A stretch of DNA of 64,000 nucleotides. Source: Agapetus fuscipes. Lineage: Eukaryota; Arthropoda; Insecta; Trichoptera; Glossosomatidae. The stretch spans positions 11,718,001 through 11,782,000 of the forward strand of contig OX637334.1 of NCBI GenBank assembly GCA_951799405.1, given 5' to 3'. Below the pieces are notes generated by a model. It had not been told where the DNA came from. It made no database searches and saw only the letters and a program-made list of their open reading frames with translations. This document shows positions 42,801 to 55,800 of this stretch, piece after piece. Position numbers and translations under genes: made by a program. Position 1 is the stretch's first letter; each line of letters opens with the position of its first letter.

Positions 42801-43817
42801 TGTTATTGTCAGTTGTTAATCGTCCATTCTCTCTTGAGACCCAAACCATCTTGTTTTAATTAAATACTTAAAATAAAACAAAGTTTTTATGATAATCATT
42901 TTATTAGTTATTTTTTGTTCATTTAATGGAATGACAAATACAATAGTCTATCATTACTTGCTTCCTCATAAGCAGAATAATGATACCCTCACTTAAATAA
43001 ATTTTAATATTACCTACACATATCTGTAATTTTGATCATAGAATTTTAATTTATATGTGCTTCTACACATTTGGTAGCTGCGTGAGAAATATCGAATACT
43101 ATCTTTCTACCCAACAATAGCTGATAATCTATTTATTTTATCAATACTGTATAACTTGAAATGCATCTTAGAGCTGTGGCCCGTTTCTTCTATAATATCA
43201 CATTCAGCTTTTTGTTTCTGTTCTAGCTTCTTAATCAAAACTAAAATGGCTTCATTCCCTATTTGTACGAAAACTACGTACAATCTTATTATACTCTAGT
43301 TACATTGCATACTTTTTAGATTTTTTGTATCTTGTTTGAAACATAAATTTCAGTTTATCCTTTTAGTCTTTATTACTTACTATCCAATCAAGGCATATCA
43401 AGGCGTGGTCATGTATTGTTTGTATTTAGTAGACATTTTTTTTATTGACAAATTAAAATCAACTAAAACATACATAGGTATATCTGATAAACCATCACTG
43501 CAAAACTTATTTTAACATACCCACTCCATCCATCATTTAAGTTTATTTTTACAACAGAATTGCCTCATCAAGAAGTTGGTTACAACACCAACAAAATGTT
43601 AGAGTATAAAGTTAGCTCTATAGTACCAGTGCATCAATATATCAGTATTTATAATTGATATTAATCTGTGTTTAAATGCGTTGAGTTTGAAATATATATT
43701 ATTTTCTTTGCCATCATTTGGTATGCAAGTAGGTATTTATATTAATAATTATATTATAAGGCTGTTGAATAAATAATGTGCGTCCTCTTTCTCTCTCTCT
43801 TGTTGCCTATGCTCTCC
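42801..43817. other. Region between the two convergent host genes
   Basis: AT-rich. It must hold the 3' UTR of the LIM gene (reading leftward from 43817). No further exon of the plus-strand gene was recognised. Confidence 0.5.
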
Positions 43818-43895
43818 TCACTTGCTGCACTTTCCACACAGAGGCTTGTCATTCTCAACAGCAAAGGACGACTCTGTCACAGGCTTCTTGCATTT
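43818..43895 (-). CDS. Last exon of the LIM gene
   Basis: After a TTTCAG acceptor it reads KCKKPVTESSFAVENDKPLC, then GKCSK and TGA. It supplies the second half of LIM 3. The intron before it is 5.97 kb and contains a LINE and other repeats. Confidence 0.85.
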   Translation of the reverse strand, partial: KCKKPVTESSFAVENDKPLCGKCSK

Positions 43896-46800
43896 CTGAA
43901 ATACCACAAAGTAAATATTTAAATTAAGGAAATAGTAAGAAAAAGAATGGCTGTGAAAACCAAAAAGCATTGTATTCTAAAATGTCCCCAAACTTCATTC
44001 TCTAAGGCCCGGTATTTTGAAGTATCGTAAAGTTAACTAAAATGCAATTTTAGTTAAATCATCATAATATTTCACTCACCGAATTTCGGCAGTAAATATT
44101 TTGTAACTTTAACTTTCAATTTTCAAGATGGCGGCGCTTCACTGACAGCAGCTGTTCTTTTTTAATGTAAGGATACATCAAAATTGTTGCTAACTGAACA
44201 TTTTTTGTCTCGTTTTCTAGCTTAATGAAGGTTAGGGATATGATTTTTATGAATAGTAGTTTGTTTTAAAGCTTTTGAATGCCATTTTAATTATTTCCAA
44301 GATTTGATGCCGCATGTGGACCTACATTATAAGAACCCATCTCAAACGAACATAAGCCCTGCAACTCTTGCCGTCCTTCCCTGAGACAGGGGTGACATTG
44401 GCAAAGTGAACCATTTTTTCACAGTATGGGTGGTCAGCCGCATACCAACCTATAAGTCAAGGAACATACATGACAAATTACATTTTTAAAATCACTTAAT
44501 TATTATAATACATATGTATGGACATCAAAAACTAACAGAAAACAAATTTTAATTTAAAAAACCCTAGCCGTCAACATCACAGATTAACCGCCATTTCTTT
44601 CTGTCCTTACACACTTCTTTCATTTCCTCCAGAGTCATAACCTTCTTCATACAGGCTCTCCTTTTATTATGACCAAACTTCTTTTAATCTTCACTTTCAC
44701 ACTTTCTCTTGCACCACATTCTTCTCTTACAAACTCATTCCTCACCCTGTCACTTCGTTTTTTCCCAATCATACTTCTTAGAAAGTCCATTTCAACAGTA
44801 TGGACTTTACTAATTTCACTTTCATTCACCGTCCAGGCCTCGCTTCCATACATCAAGGTGGGTAAAAGTATGCCACTGTGTACCGCCAATCGAGCATTTT
44901 TAGATATGTTTTGATTGTTGGCGATACAAACTGTGGCACCCAGTACACACCTGCCCTTCATTACTCTTCTTTCAAGTTCACCTGTCATTCTTCCATCTTT
45001 TTCAAACTTACTTCCCAAGTATACAAACTCATTTACCACATCAACATTCATTCCGTTTATTCTAAATTCATAGTTCGTATTTTCTTCATTTCTTTCAAAA
45101 ATCAAAACTTTCGTCTTACTTGCATTCAATTTCAAATAATTACCTAGCAGAGCTTCGTTCAATCTAGAGAGCATCGTTTGCAATTCTACTGCTGAGTCCG
45201 ATACAAGAACTGCATCATCCGCATACAGTAGAACACTCACTTTGCTCTCTCCTATCATTAATCCACAATCATCAAGTCTAGCATCTCGAACACACTTGTC
45301 CATGACTATGTTAAATAGCCATGGGCTCATCACCCATCCTTGCCTTACACCCTTAAAAACATCAAACCATTCAGTATACTCATCATCAATACGAACACAT
45401 GCCATACTATTTTCATAGCTGGCATGTACCGCATTCAGGAGAGCCACATTCACTCCATATGCTTTCAAAACATCCCACAACATACCTCTGTCTACTGAGT
45501 CAAAGGCCTTTTCCAGATCCACAAAGGCCGTAAACAGCTTTCCCCTCACCGACAATTGTTTTTCAACAAGTTGTCGTAGAGTAAAAATCTGATTAATACA
45601 GCCTCTACCGGCGATAAAACAGGACTGTTTATCGGAAATCCTTTCACTAGTAGTCAGAATCACATTCTTAATAATAACCTTACAGAAGACTTTCCCTGGT
45701 ATACTGAGTAGATTGATTGGTCTGAAGTTCTGACAGTCTTTTTTGTCCCCTTTACCTTTGTAAATAGGAACAATGACTGCTTTCCTCCAGTCCATTGGTA
45801 CCACTCCTGCATTTACACAAAGCTTACATAGTTCATACATCCATTCTACAACACATTCACCACCTGCTTTCAACATTTCACCATTTATTCCATCAAACCC
45901 AGCAGACTTTCCATTCTTCAAACATTCAATAGATACTTTTATTTTTTCTTTCAAAATCCTAAATTCATTCTCTTCTGTCATTTTTCTAAACAAAATTCTT
46001 TCGTCCCGACCAAAAATCCCTTCAAAATATTCTTTCCATCTCTTACATACTTCATCATTCTCCCATACCATCTCACCGACAGAACCTTTGATTCCTGGGC
46101 TGGCAGTCTCAACACAAACGGTAGATCCTACCTACCGATTGTCGTTCAGATTAGTATGAACACCTGTCAATCTCTAATCAGCTGTTCAACTGCGGCCATT
46201 TTGTTTATTTTTTTTGTATGGGGACAGGTAGCGACGGTAAGCGGTATCAATGCGAGTCTCGACATTGTCAGCTACCGGAATGATAGGTAGCCAAATGTAC
46301 CGAGTGACGTTTAGGTACTTTTTTATGAAATACGTAGAATTATTAATCAGCTGTTCACCTGCGGCCATCTTGGATATTTTTTTTGTATGGCGACAGGTAA
46401 CGATGGTAAGTATTATCAAAGCAAGTCTTGGCAGTCAGCTACCGGTCATGATAGGTCGCCAAATCAATTGAATGACGTTTAGGTATTTTGTAAGAAATAC
46501 GTAGAATTATTGATCAGCTGTTCCCTTGACGCCATTTTGTATGGCTTTATTGTATGGACACGGTCAACGTATCTTCTCTACTAGGTCTACCATTCATTAT
46601 TGTTGACCAAATCTGCCGCTTTGATATGCCAGCAGCCTTCGAAGTATATAACCTAAGTTGCAGGGTTTATGACGCTTATTTAGAAAGTTCACGTGTAGCA
46701 TGAGTAAACACGAACTTCCGCGTATTTGCTCGTGTTTAAAATTTACGAAATAAATAAAATAAATAAAAAATAAACAAAATAATTTAATAAAAAAAAATAA

Positions 46801-49800
46801 AAAACAAAATGAAATTAAAATTAAATTAAATAAATCCAAAAATGAAATCCTAAGTTATTCACAACTATTATAAATATCATAAATCTATAATCAAAGATCA
46901 AAGTTGTATTGATATTCAAGGGGATCATGTTTAATGCACGCTCACAAGCAGACACGTGTAAGTTTGCTCTTTCACATGCTGCATGTGTACGTATAAAATA
47001 AACGAAACCTCACGTTAAAATAAACCCTGCATTTTTTCCGACCTTCTCTGAAACAGAGGTGGCATTTGCCAAGTGAACCATTTTTGAAACCATTGTGGTT
47101 CAGCCTCATACCAACCTATAGGTACGTCAAGAAATTAACTATTTTCTAATCTAATCTAAGTTGCAAAGATATGTTACAATGGAGATTCACATTACATGCA
47201 TTTTCACTACCAGACACGTACAAGATCGCGCTTGCACATGCCGCATGTGAACCTACAACATAAAAACCATCTCAAATGGACATACACCCAGCAACTCTTG
47301 CCGTCCTTCCCTGAGACAGGGGTGACATTGGCAAAGTGAACCATTTTTACAGCATGGGTGGTCAGCCGCATACCAACCTATAAGTCAAGGAACCCTTACC
47401 CTTACCATTTTAATTTTTTAAATTTAATTTTTTAAGTTTTATTTTTCTTTACTGTTTTTTTTAAATATTGTTTTATGAATTTTATTCAGTTTAAAATTTA
47501 TTCCTTGTCTTGTAGGTTGATATGAGGCTGAACCCTCACATTGTAAAAAAATGTTTCACTTTGCAAAAGTCACCCCTGTTTCAGGAAAAGTCGGCAAAAG
47601 TTGCAGTGCTTATGTTCATCTGAAATTTGGGTTTTTATATTCTAGGTCCACATGCAGCATGTGTAAGCGAGAACATATACGTGTCTGCTTTGGTAATACA
47701 TTTAATACTCGTATAAATCTTAAATGTAATTTCGTATTTAAAAAAAAAACATAGATAAGAATATTTCAAATAACTGCAGATACTAGTTTACTCCAATCGT
47801 TTGCGTATCAGGCAGTTCAATTTGCTTGATACGCTACCATCAATATGGTAGTTACCACGAACGTTACCGTCAGTTGAGTCTACCAAAGCTCGTTAACATT
47901 GTACCGATGAAAGGTATTAAACTATTCGACCAATCATATGCACGCATTGACACCTAGCGGCGCTATTGCAAACTTTCAAATAGGTATCTCTAACGTACCG
48001 TCGACGGTAACAGGCTATCTACCGTCCTGATGAGACTGCCAGCCCTGGGGTGGTCAATGCAGAATCTTTATTCCTATTGTCAACGACCCATCTCCACAAT
48101 TCCTTCCTACTGTCGGTGAAACTTTTTTTTCAAGTTCATTCACACTTAATTTTTTTTGTATTTCTGATTTATACTTCTCTTTCACGTTTTCATCACTCAG
48201 ACTTTCTACTTTTATTCTTGGCTTTCTTACTTTCTTCTTACGTTTCTTCTTTCTTACTTCTCCAATCATTATTTTAGCGTATAAGAGATAGTAATCACCT
48301 ATGTGGTACCTATCTCAAATTGTATATGTAAATAGAACAGCTCCTCTATAACTTTTTTTACAAATTCACTCAACTAAGCTGCACATATAGTACAAGTTTT
48401 AATTGTGTTGTCCTCAAAGAGGTAAGAGAGTTGACTAGGACCTATCTGTTTTCTGAGGTAAGGTCTAGCCTTGCGGGGTTCCCTGTTTCCGAGGAGGCTG
48501 GCTCTCATTTCTTGCCTTTTGGCATTGAAGGCAAGCATTCTACCAACTAAGCTATCGATCAGACATAACTTGGAATACTCACTAACTTGTTTCATAAAAG
48601 TTCTTATAGTCTATACTCAAGATAGTGATAAAATACATTTGAAAACTTGTGACATTTTATACAAAATTCTATAAAGGCCATCGCACACTGGACGACTTGT
48701 CGCTGTCGCCTGTCATCTAGTGTGCGCCTAGACTAAAAGTTTCAAGTCTACATGTTTACTCCGTTCACTACGTAGAAAAGTAAAAAGTCTTACTACAGGT
48801 ATTGGTATTTTATTTCAGTGAAGCTTCATGTGAATGCATCTAAAAATTATAGTAAACTTTAATGATGTGGTGTCATGTGTATGTCATGCGATGAATACAT
48901 ATTTTCAAACTTCAGTATTTAAAAGCACAATCCGTGATTGCATCACTAAACAAGAGGGGGATTAAGAATAATTTCTTCATTTTCAAAAAAGCCACGCGCT
49001 AAAAATGTTAAAAAAATAGCAATATATTTGATTATTTTTTATAAGCAAAGCTGGGCCAACAGAAACACTGTTAGGTAATGTTTACGACAAGTTGACTTAC
49101 ATCTGCCTCGGCCATCCCTTGTAGACCTTTGGAATTCTTTATTGAAAAGCTACTACGTTTCTTATTTCTTACTTCCCAAAAATAGCAAAGAAGAAGGAAA
49201 TAAAATAAATCCAATCAAAAAAATATGTATATTCATTAAAATATGTAAGAGAAAGGTGTTTTATGGCAAGGATTAAAATAATATAGTGGTGAGAAGGTGT
49301 AAATGTTTACATAGGTACTTAATGAAATACTTTATTGTAATAAAATATAATATGTATGAATAAAAGATACATAAATATTGAATATAATGTTGCCTGTAAA
49401 GTATAAAATATTGACTAGAGTATATTATGGAGAATGAAAATTTTCTTCAACAAAATGAATACATTCATGATTGAATAGGGTTAATTCCCCCATAGATTAC
49501 TTTTCATAAGATTTTAAGAACTTTAAAATCTACTTCACTTCAAAAATTTCTGAAATAAATCGCCATCAGTATTATTTTTAAAAGGACATGAAGTCATGGA
49601 TTTTTGTTCAATACAAACATTTCTTGAATGTCAAAGAAACACACAATGACAATATGGCAATAGATCAATAATATTATTTAGTCAAAACAAATGTTTAAAA
49701 ATACCATGATAGGCCATGTTTTAATTTATTTTAAAAAAACTGTTTAAATTATTAAATATTAAAAAATAAAGTGTCATCACTTTATGAGAAGATTTAGCAT

Positions 49801-52800
49801 ACATATTAAAAACAATAAAAAAGGCTTGATGGTAGATATTGTTGACAGTTAGGCTAGTTTTTCTTTACCCCGCACTTGAAGCAGTCCTGGTGCCAGGACT
49901 TGTCCAGCGCCAGCACTGTCTTGTCCAGGATGGGCTTGGTGCAGCCCGCGCACTTGGGCGCGTACTTGTCCCCATAGCAGCCGGCGCAGAAGGGCTTGTT
50001 GTCGCGCTCCTTGAAGCCGCTGTTGGAGAGCTTGACCCCACAGCTGGCGCACGCCCAGTGCTCCTCGTGCCATGACAGCCCAAGCGCCTTGATCACCTTC
50101 TGCTCAATACAATCAGCAAACAAGAGAAGAATATAGAACAAGTATAATGGACTGAACAAATCACTTATAAATATTACTGCAAATGAATAGTCTTCCAAAA
50201 CTTTGTATACACTCCAAAGCTGTGTTTCAAGATTTATCAAGGCTTCAAGTTTTGACGAGAGGAATGTAATTGGTGGTTGTCTCACATTGTGTATGGGTTG
50301 CTTGCAAGTGTTGCACTTGGGCAGGAAGAGGTTGGTGAAGTCGCTGCCGCAGTACACCTTGCCCTCCTGCTGGTGGAACTTCTCGTTGCCGATGGGCTGG
50401 TTGCAGTGCGCGCACTTGAAGTGCTCCGGGTGCCATTTCTTGTCCAGGGCGGTCAGGATCTGTACACAAAAACACAGCATTTCATAATGGACAAATGGCG
50501 CATTTTCCAAACCGAACTAGCTCACCAAGTTTAAAGTTCTAACCATATAGGCTAAGAATATGGATGACAAAACTGGAGAAATGCTTTAGTATATATATCA
50601 TGGTTCTCTAACCTACAAGCCCTCAGTAAAGAGTGCCCCATGGTTTGCCGGGTAAATGAAATAACTGGGTTAACTCTACCCGAAGCGATAGGTTGCACAG
50701 TGTAAACAGTCCATAAGCAACAAGTTAGTGTCAACAAGTTAGGTTGGTATGAGGCTGACCACCCATACTGTAAAAAATGGTTCACTTTGCCAATGTCACC
50801 CCTGTTTCAGGGAAGGTCGGCAAAAGTTATGGGGCTTATGTTCATTTGAGGTTTGGATTTTATTTGTAAGTACACATTCAGCATTTGTAAGCGCGAACTA
50901 CACTTGTTGGTTTGTGGGCATACATCTGAGAGCTTTAAATGAATATATCCTTGCAACTTAGATTATAGATTATTATTATAGTGGCTGCACAGTCGGAAGT
51001 GATTGTAAGGATGGCGAGCCACAGCTCCCACCTAACTTCACTATCCATCCGCCTGCACCACACACCAACCAGGACATGGAGCCACTGCTCTGTCCCAGTC
51101 TCAAGACTATCCATAAAAGCAAGGGTCATTGGCGCATATGCAAATAACAAAGGAGTACACAGGTTAGACACAACACTTATTAAACCTGTCCTCACATATG
51201 CCTCCAAAACCTGGACGCTGGCCAAGGATGACCAAAGCTCTTTGAAGATCTTTGAGAAGATTATCTGCCATTTATGACCGAATTAAGGATAGGAACATAA
51301 AACAAAGAAGATACAACTCAGAAGAAGACGATCTGTACCAAGACAGTGATGGTGTCTAGGCAAAAGTCAGCAGATTGCATTATTTTCGTCACATGCAGTA
51401 AATGAACTATCAGAACCTAGAAAAGATGTTTGCGATGACGAACCTCATTATCCCGCCGTCTCTTGAAAATATTTCTCACCTGACTTTTTTATTTTGTTAG
51501 TCATAACATTGCACAGGTCAATCTTTTCACCTCAACATGCATCATAGTCTAAAATTACCTTCCTCGTATTGCAATATACCGGCGGATGTTCCGAATCTGT
51601 TTAATTTTCATCAGTTTCCGACTTTTCAGTCGCACATCTCATCTGAAAGTGGTTCATTAGCGCATTCGTGACATGTTGATGATTCTGCTGACCTTACATC
51701 AGCGTTGTATCATCCAAGTTCACACAGCTTCAGCATAGTGTGTAGGATATATTATAGCCATCATAAATTCCGATAATGCTTCGTTTTTATTTCGTCACAC
51801 ACAACAAACACGCAAATATACTCTCGGCGCGGCGCGGCATGCTGGATCGAAAATAGTCGCGTCTGAAAATATTAACCGATTCATCAATTGACCACCAACT
51901 CCCCACATCTTCTTTCTTCAGTTTCACTAATGCGTGCGCTAGGTACATTATCGACCAACTAGTGAAATAGGACAAATGGCTTGGAAATTGTGAATCCATA
52001 GTTGTTAATTGCTTATATACCTAAAATATTCGGTTATGTTTATTAAATTGGAATTTGTTTTATTTGTAAATGGATATTTTGTATTTGGATATTATTATTT
52101 AGTGATGTATAAAATGTAATTTGTCGTGTGTGTGTGTTCCTTGACTTATAGGTTGGTATGCGGCTGACCACCCATGCTGTAAAAATGGTTCACTTTGCCA
52201 ATGTCACCCCTGTCTCAGGGAAGGACGGCAAGAGTTGCAGGGTGTATGTCCATTTGAGATTTGGTTTTTATGTTGTAGGTTCACATGAGGCATGTGCAAG
52301 CGCGAACTTGTACGTGTCTGGTTGTGAGAATGCATGTAATGTGAATCTCCAATGTAACATATCTTTGCAACTTAGATTAGATTAGATTAGATTAGGGGAT
52401 TAGGATGGAAACAAGGGCGTACCCAGGATGAAATCCAGGATCAAATATATCGTCGACGGGGGGGGGGAGTAAGCACGGCACGCAATTTTTTCTAGGAGGG
52501 GGACAAGCCATGATCGAATAATGTTTTATTATTTAGGCTAATTTTTCTCTTCCATGGGGGAATATGTTGTTATAATATAATATCAGTCTAATTTATTTTA
52601 AATTACAAATGATAAGAGAGCGCTGTTTTTGTGTGTCATACCTCAAGGGCCCTCTCCGATCATGGATAAGACTTTCTAAAAAGGTGTGTCTTGAGTGCTC
52701 CGCGAAATACACCCATAGATTTGGAGTTATTCACATTGATGGCTTTATATACCATCACACAAACACGGTAGACCACCCTCTCCGGGAAACGAAGCCAATG

Positions 52801-55800
52801 TAGTGTTTTTAACAGCGGAGTGATGTGAGCGGATTTGGGTATCCCGAATATGAGTCTTGCTACCGAATTCAACAAAGATTGAAAGCGATTGAACTGCTTC
52901 TTTGGCTGACCACTATAAAGCGTTGAACAATAGTCAATCCGAGACATCACAAACGCGCTCACTAGGGTCTTGACTGCATCTGACGGTAAACACTTTCTAA
53001 TAGCCTTTATTTGGCGAAGTGAAAAAAAGAAGAAGCTATTATGGCATCTATTTGCCTCTCCAGTGTCAGATTCCGATCCAGTAAGACTCCTAGAAGTCTC
53101 ACTGAATCAAAAGGCTGGATTAGCTTACCTCTTATGGAGAGAAGAGAGTTATGATAGAATAAGGAAGAGAAATGGTATCCCCGGTAAGGAGTGGGAGCCA
53201 CACATGTTCCCGAGCAAATGTAACCATTGGGTACCGAGACCGTACAAGTGTACCTACCTATATGAGTGTGTGTAGGTTAGTTTATTTTAACTACGGGAGA
53301 TTAGCACCTTTATGTGTGTATTTAGCCGCGTGCTCTCTCTGAGCTGGAGAACTATGAGCGTCAGTGGTTATTTCGGGAAGTCTATTAGACGGAAAATTGG
53401 TGTTTCTGGCAATGGCGGCCGCTCCCGCCAAAACAACGTAACTGACATTTCATGCGGCATGCTCAACCTCGCATGCATCATATAAGGGTATCGCCGTTTA
53501 AAGTTGTACCATAACGTTCGTGATCCAGTAACACACTGGGGGCATAAGTAACATTCAAGATAACGTAACAATCGTGAGTCAAATTAAGGTCTATTCAAAA
53601 TGGTGCTCTTATATTTTTTTTATTTTATAGCAGTCAGTAAGAACTGTTATCAAGTCTCGTATTCGTCGGCAAAAAAAAGAAGAGATTTCGTTGGAAATCA
53701 GTTGTTCTGCGCCAGCCTGAAAATTCAAGATGGCTGCCATACAAAAAATGCACTCTACTTAAAAACAGCTTTAACGATTTTCTTTAAATTTTCAGTGTGG
53801 TCCTTGCCTAAATTTAAAATAATTTTACATAAAGTACCGTTTGCGTACATAAAGTACCGTTTGCACGATCTCAAAATTTTTATCGAAAAGAAAAAAAATA
53901 CAAAAACGTAAAATCATTAAACATATTGTGTAAGATTCAAAAGAAAGAATAGGTAAGTTATTCACTTTTTAACCAATTATGGAAATTTCTTTACTTTTTA
54001 TAAAATTCAAGATGGCTTCCGAATAGCTGTATCGATGTAAAAATACTAATACTGTGATCAAAATTTCATTAAATCCGTTTAACCCTTTTTGCTACACTGA
54101 ATAACAAACACACGAAGTTGCATTTAAAATCTCAGTAGGATATAGGAAGGTTGATTAGATAATTTTATGTAAGTAACCATAAATTAACGGTAAATAGGTT
54201 TATGTTTTTAACCAATATGGAGATGCCTTAATTTCACAAATGCGACTTAACGCATGGTAACATACGGTAACGATCGTGAATACAAAACACGCACGGCATA
54301 ATCCTAAAGTTGTTTAATTTGAAAAGTAATAACACCAGCGACTATAAAAACACACAATCTTAAGAAGCATTAATGTTACTAAGTACAAAATACACAACTG
54401 ACAACAGATTCCGATATTTACCCTAATAATTCCAAGCTAAATCTTACTCAAAACAATTACGACAAATTCCCGGCTGAGACGTAGACCGCTCAGAAGAAAA
54501 AGAGAATGGTGGATTTGTTTGTTGTTGTTTTGAATACTGCATCATGGAGCTGCCTTACACGAAATAATATTTTGGGATGCAAGATTTTTGTCAGTTTCGA
54601 TAAAATTGGTAACGCACCAAAAGAAAAAAATCGGAAAGAAAAATGGAGACAACCATTAGCAACTAATATTTCGTGTATAAATAAATAAATATTATTGTGG
54701 CTAGTACAGAAAACAAAACATACGTTACTAAGGTATATGCAAAAATACTTAACTTTATAAACATTTGACTATTTTGAAACTTTTCGGATATTAGACGAAC
54801 CGTTGTAGGAGAACTTACATCATTCTCTACACCAGTTTTCCGCAAAGCGTGTGCCGCGGCACACTGGTGTACCGTGGTTGTGCCGCGGAAAAAAGTCAAG
54901 TTTTTGTTAAGATAATACACCTAAAATAGCTGAGAGCTATAAGAGCAGGCGCTTTGTTGGGCGAGGGGCGGGACGGCCTCCCCTAAAAAACTAAAATTTT
55001 CCGAAGTACCTAGAGGTAGCACATTTTTAGCTGCATATAAAAAATGAGTATCCACTGCTTTTAAAGCGTGCTGTTGCAATTCTATTACCTTTTACCACAA
55101 CCTACTTATGCGAATTGGGATTTTCAACTCTCACTACTATTAAATCGAAAAAAAGAGAGCGCCTGAGGACGATCAATGAAGAGATGAGAGCAGCCTTATC
55201 AACGATTGCTCCAAATTTTGATCGCCTTTGCTCAGTTAAACAGGCTCACATTTCTCACTAAACATCTTTTCATATTAGGTATATTGATTTTAGCATTGAC
55301 ATTTTAGTAATAAATAGATTATAGTCATTGTTTTTTTCATTTTTTCATTTTGTCATTGCTTTTTTCTTTGGTGTACCTCTAAAATTTTTCGATTTGACAG
55401 ATGTACCTTGAACACAAAAAGTTTGCGGAACACTGCTCTACTCGGTATATATTCATTCATGAGAAAAGTTTACTTAATTACCTAACTGTGTAATTATTAT
55501 AATTGGAAATATGTCAAACGACAGTAATTCCGGCTTAAACCTCAATATAAACACATTGGTTGCGATGTTTGGCATAATCGACGAATTCAAAGAAAACTTT
55601 ACATACTTTTATAAGACAAACATAATGTGGGAATGTGCATAAGCGAGAGAAAACTGCATTCTAAAACGCCATCACGGAACGACCTTAAAAATGCACTGAA
55701 AAAATCTCAATAGCATGCCCTCAACTTATTTTGAGAGCCTTTTCTGAATCTTATATCATTTGGTCGATAGCTCACGTGGTAGAATGTTGGCGTTTCATGC

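Larger units (their letters stand above)
46097..48045. mobile_element. Composite element with GGGCTGGCAGTCTCA termini
   Basis: GGGCTGGCAGTCTCA at 46097 and its complement ending at 48045 form the ends, with ACGGTAG also shared inside them. Near the left end are three units about 170 bp apart, each with ATCAGCTGTTC..GCGGCCAT (46175, 46347, 46512). Three LINE tail repeats lie inside. Its outer motif and core resemble the MITE at 12691-12860. It abuts the 5' end of the LINE at 46095. Confidence 0.55.

Noticed and set aside
49839..50534. Other frames over the LIM exons on both strands
   Set aside because: GC-rich exons leave alternative frames open; only the minus-strand frame has LIM zinc ligands.
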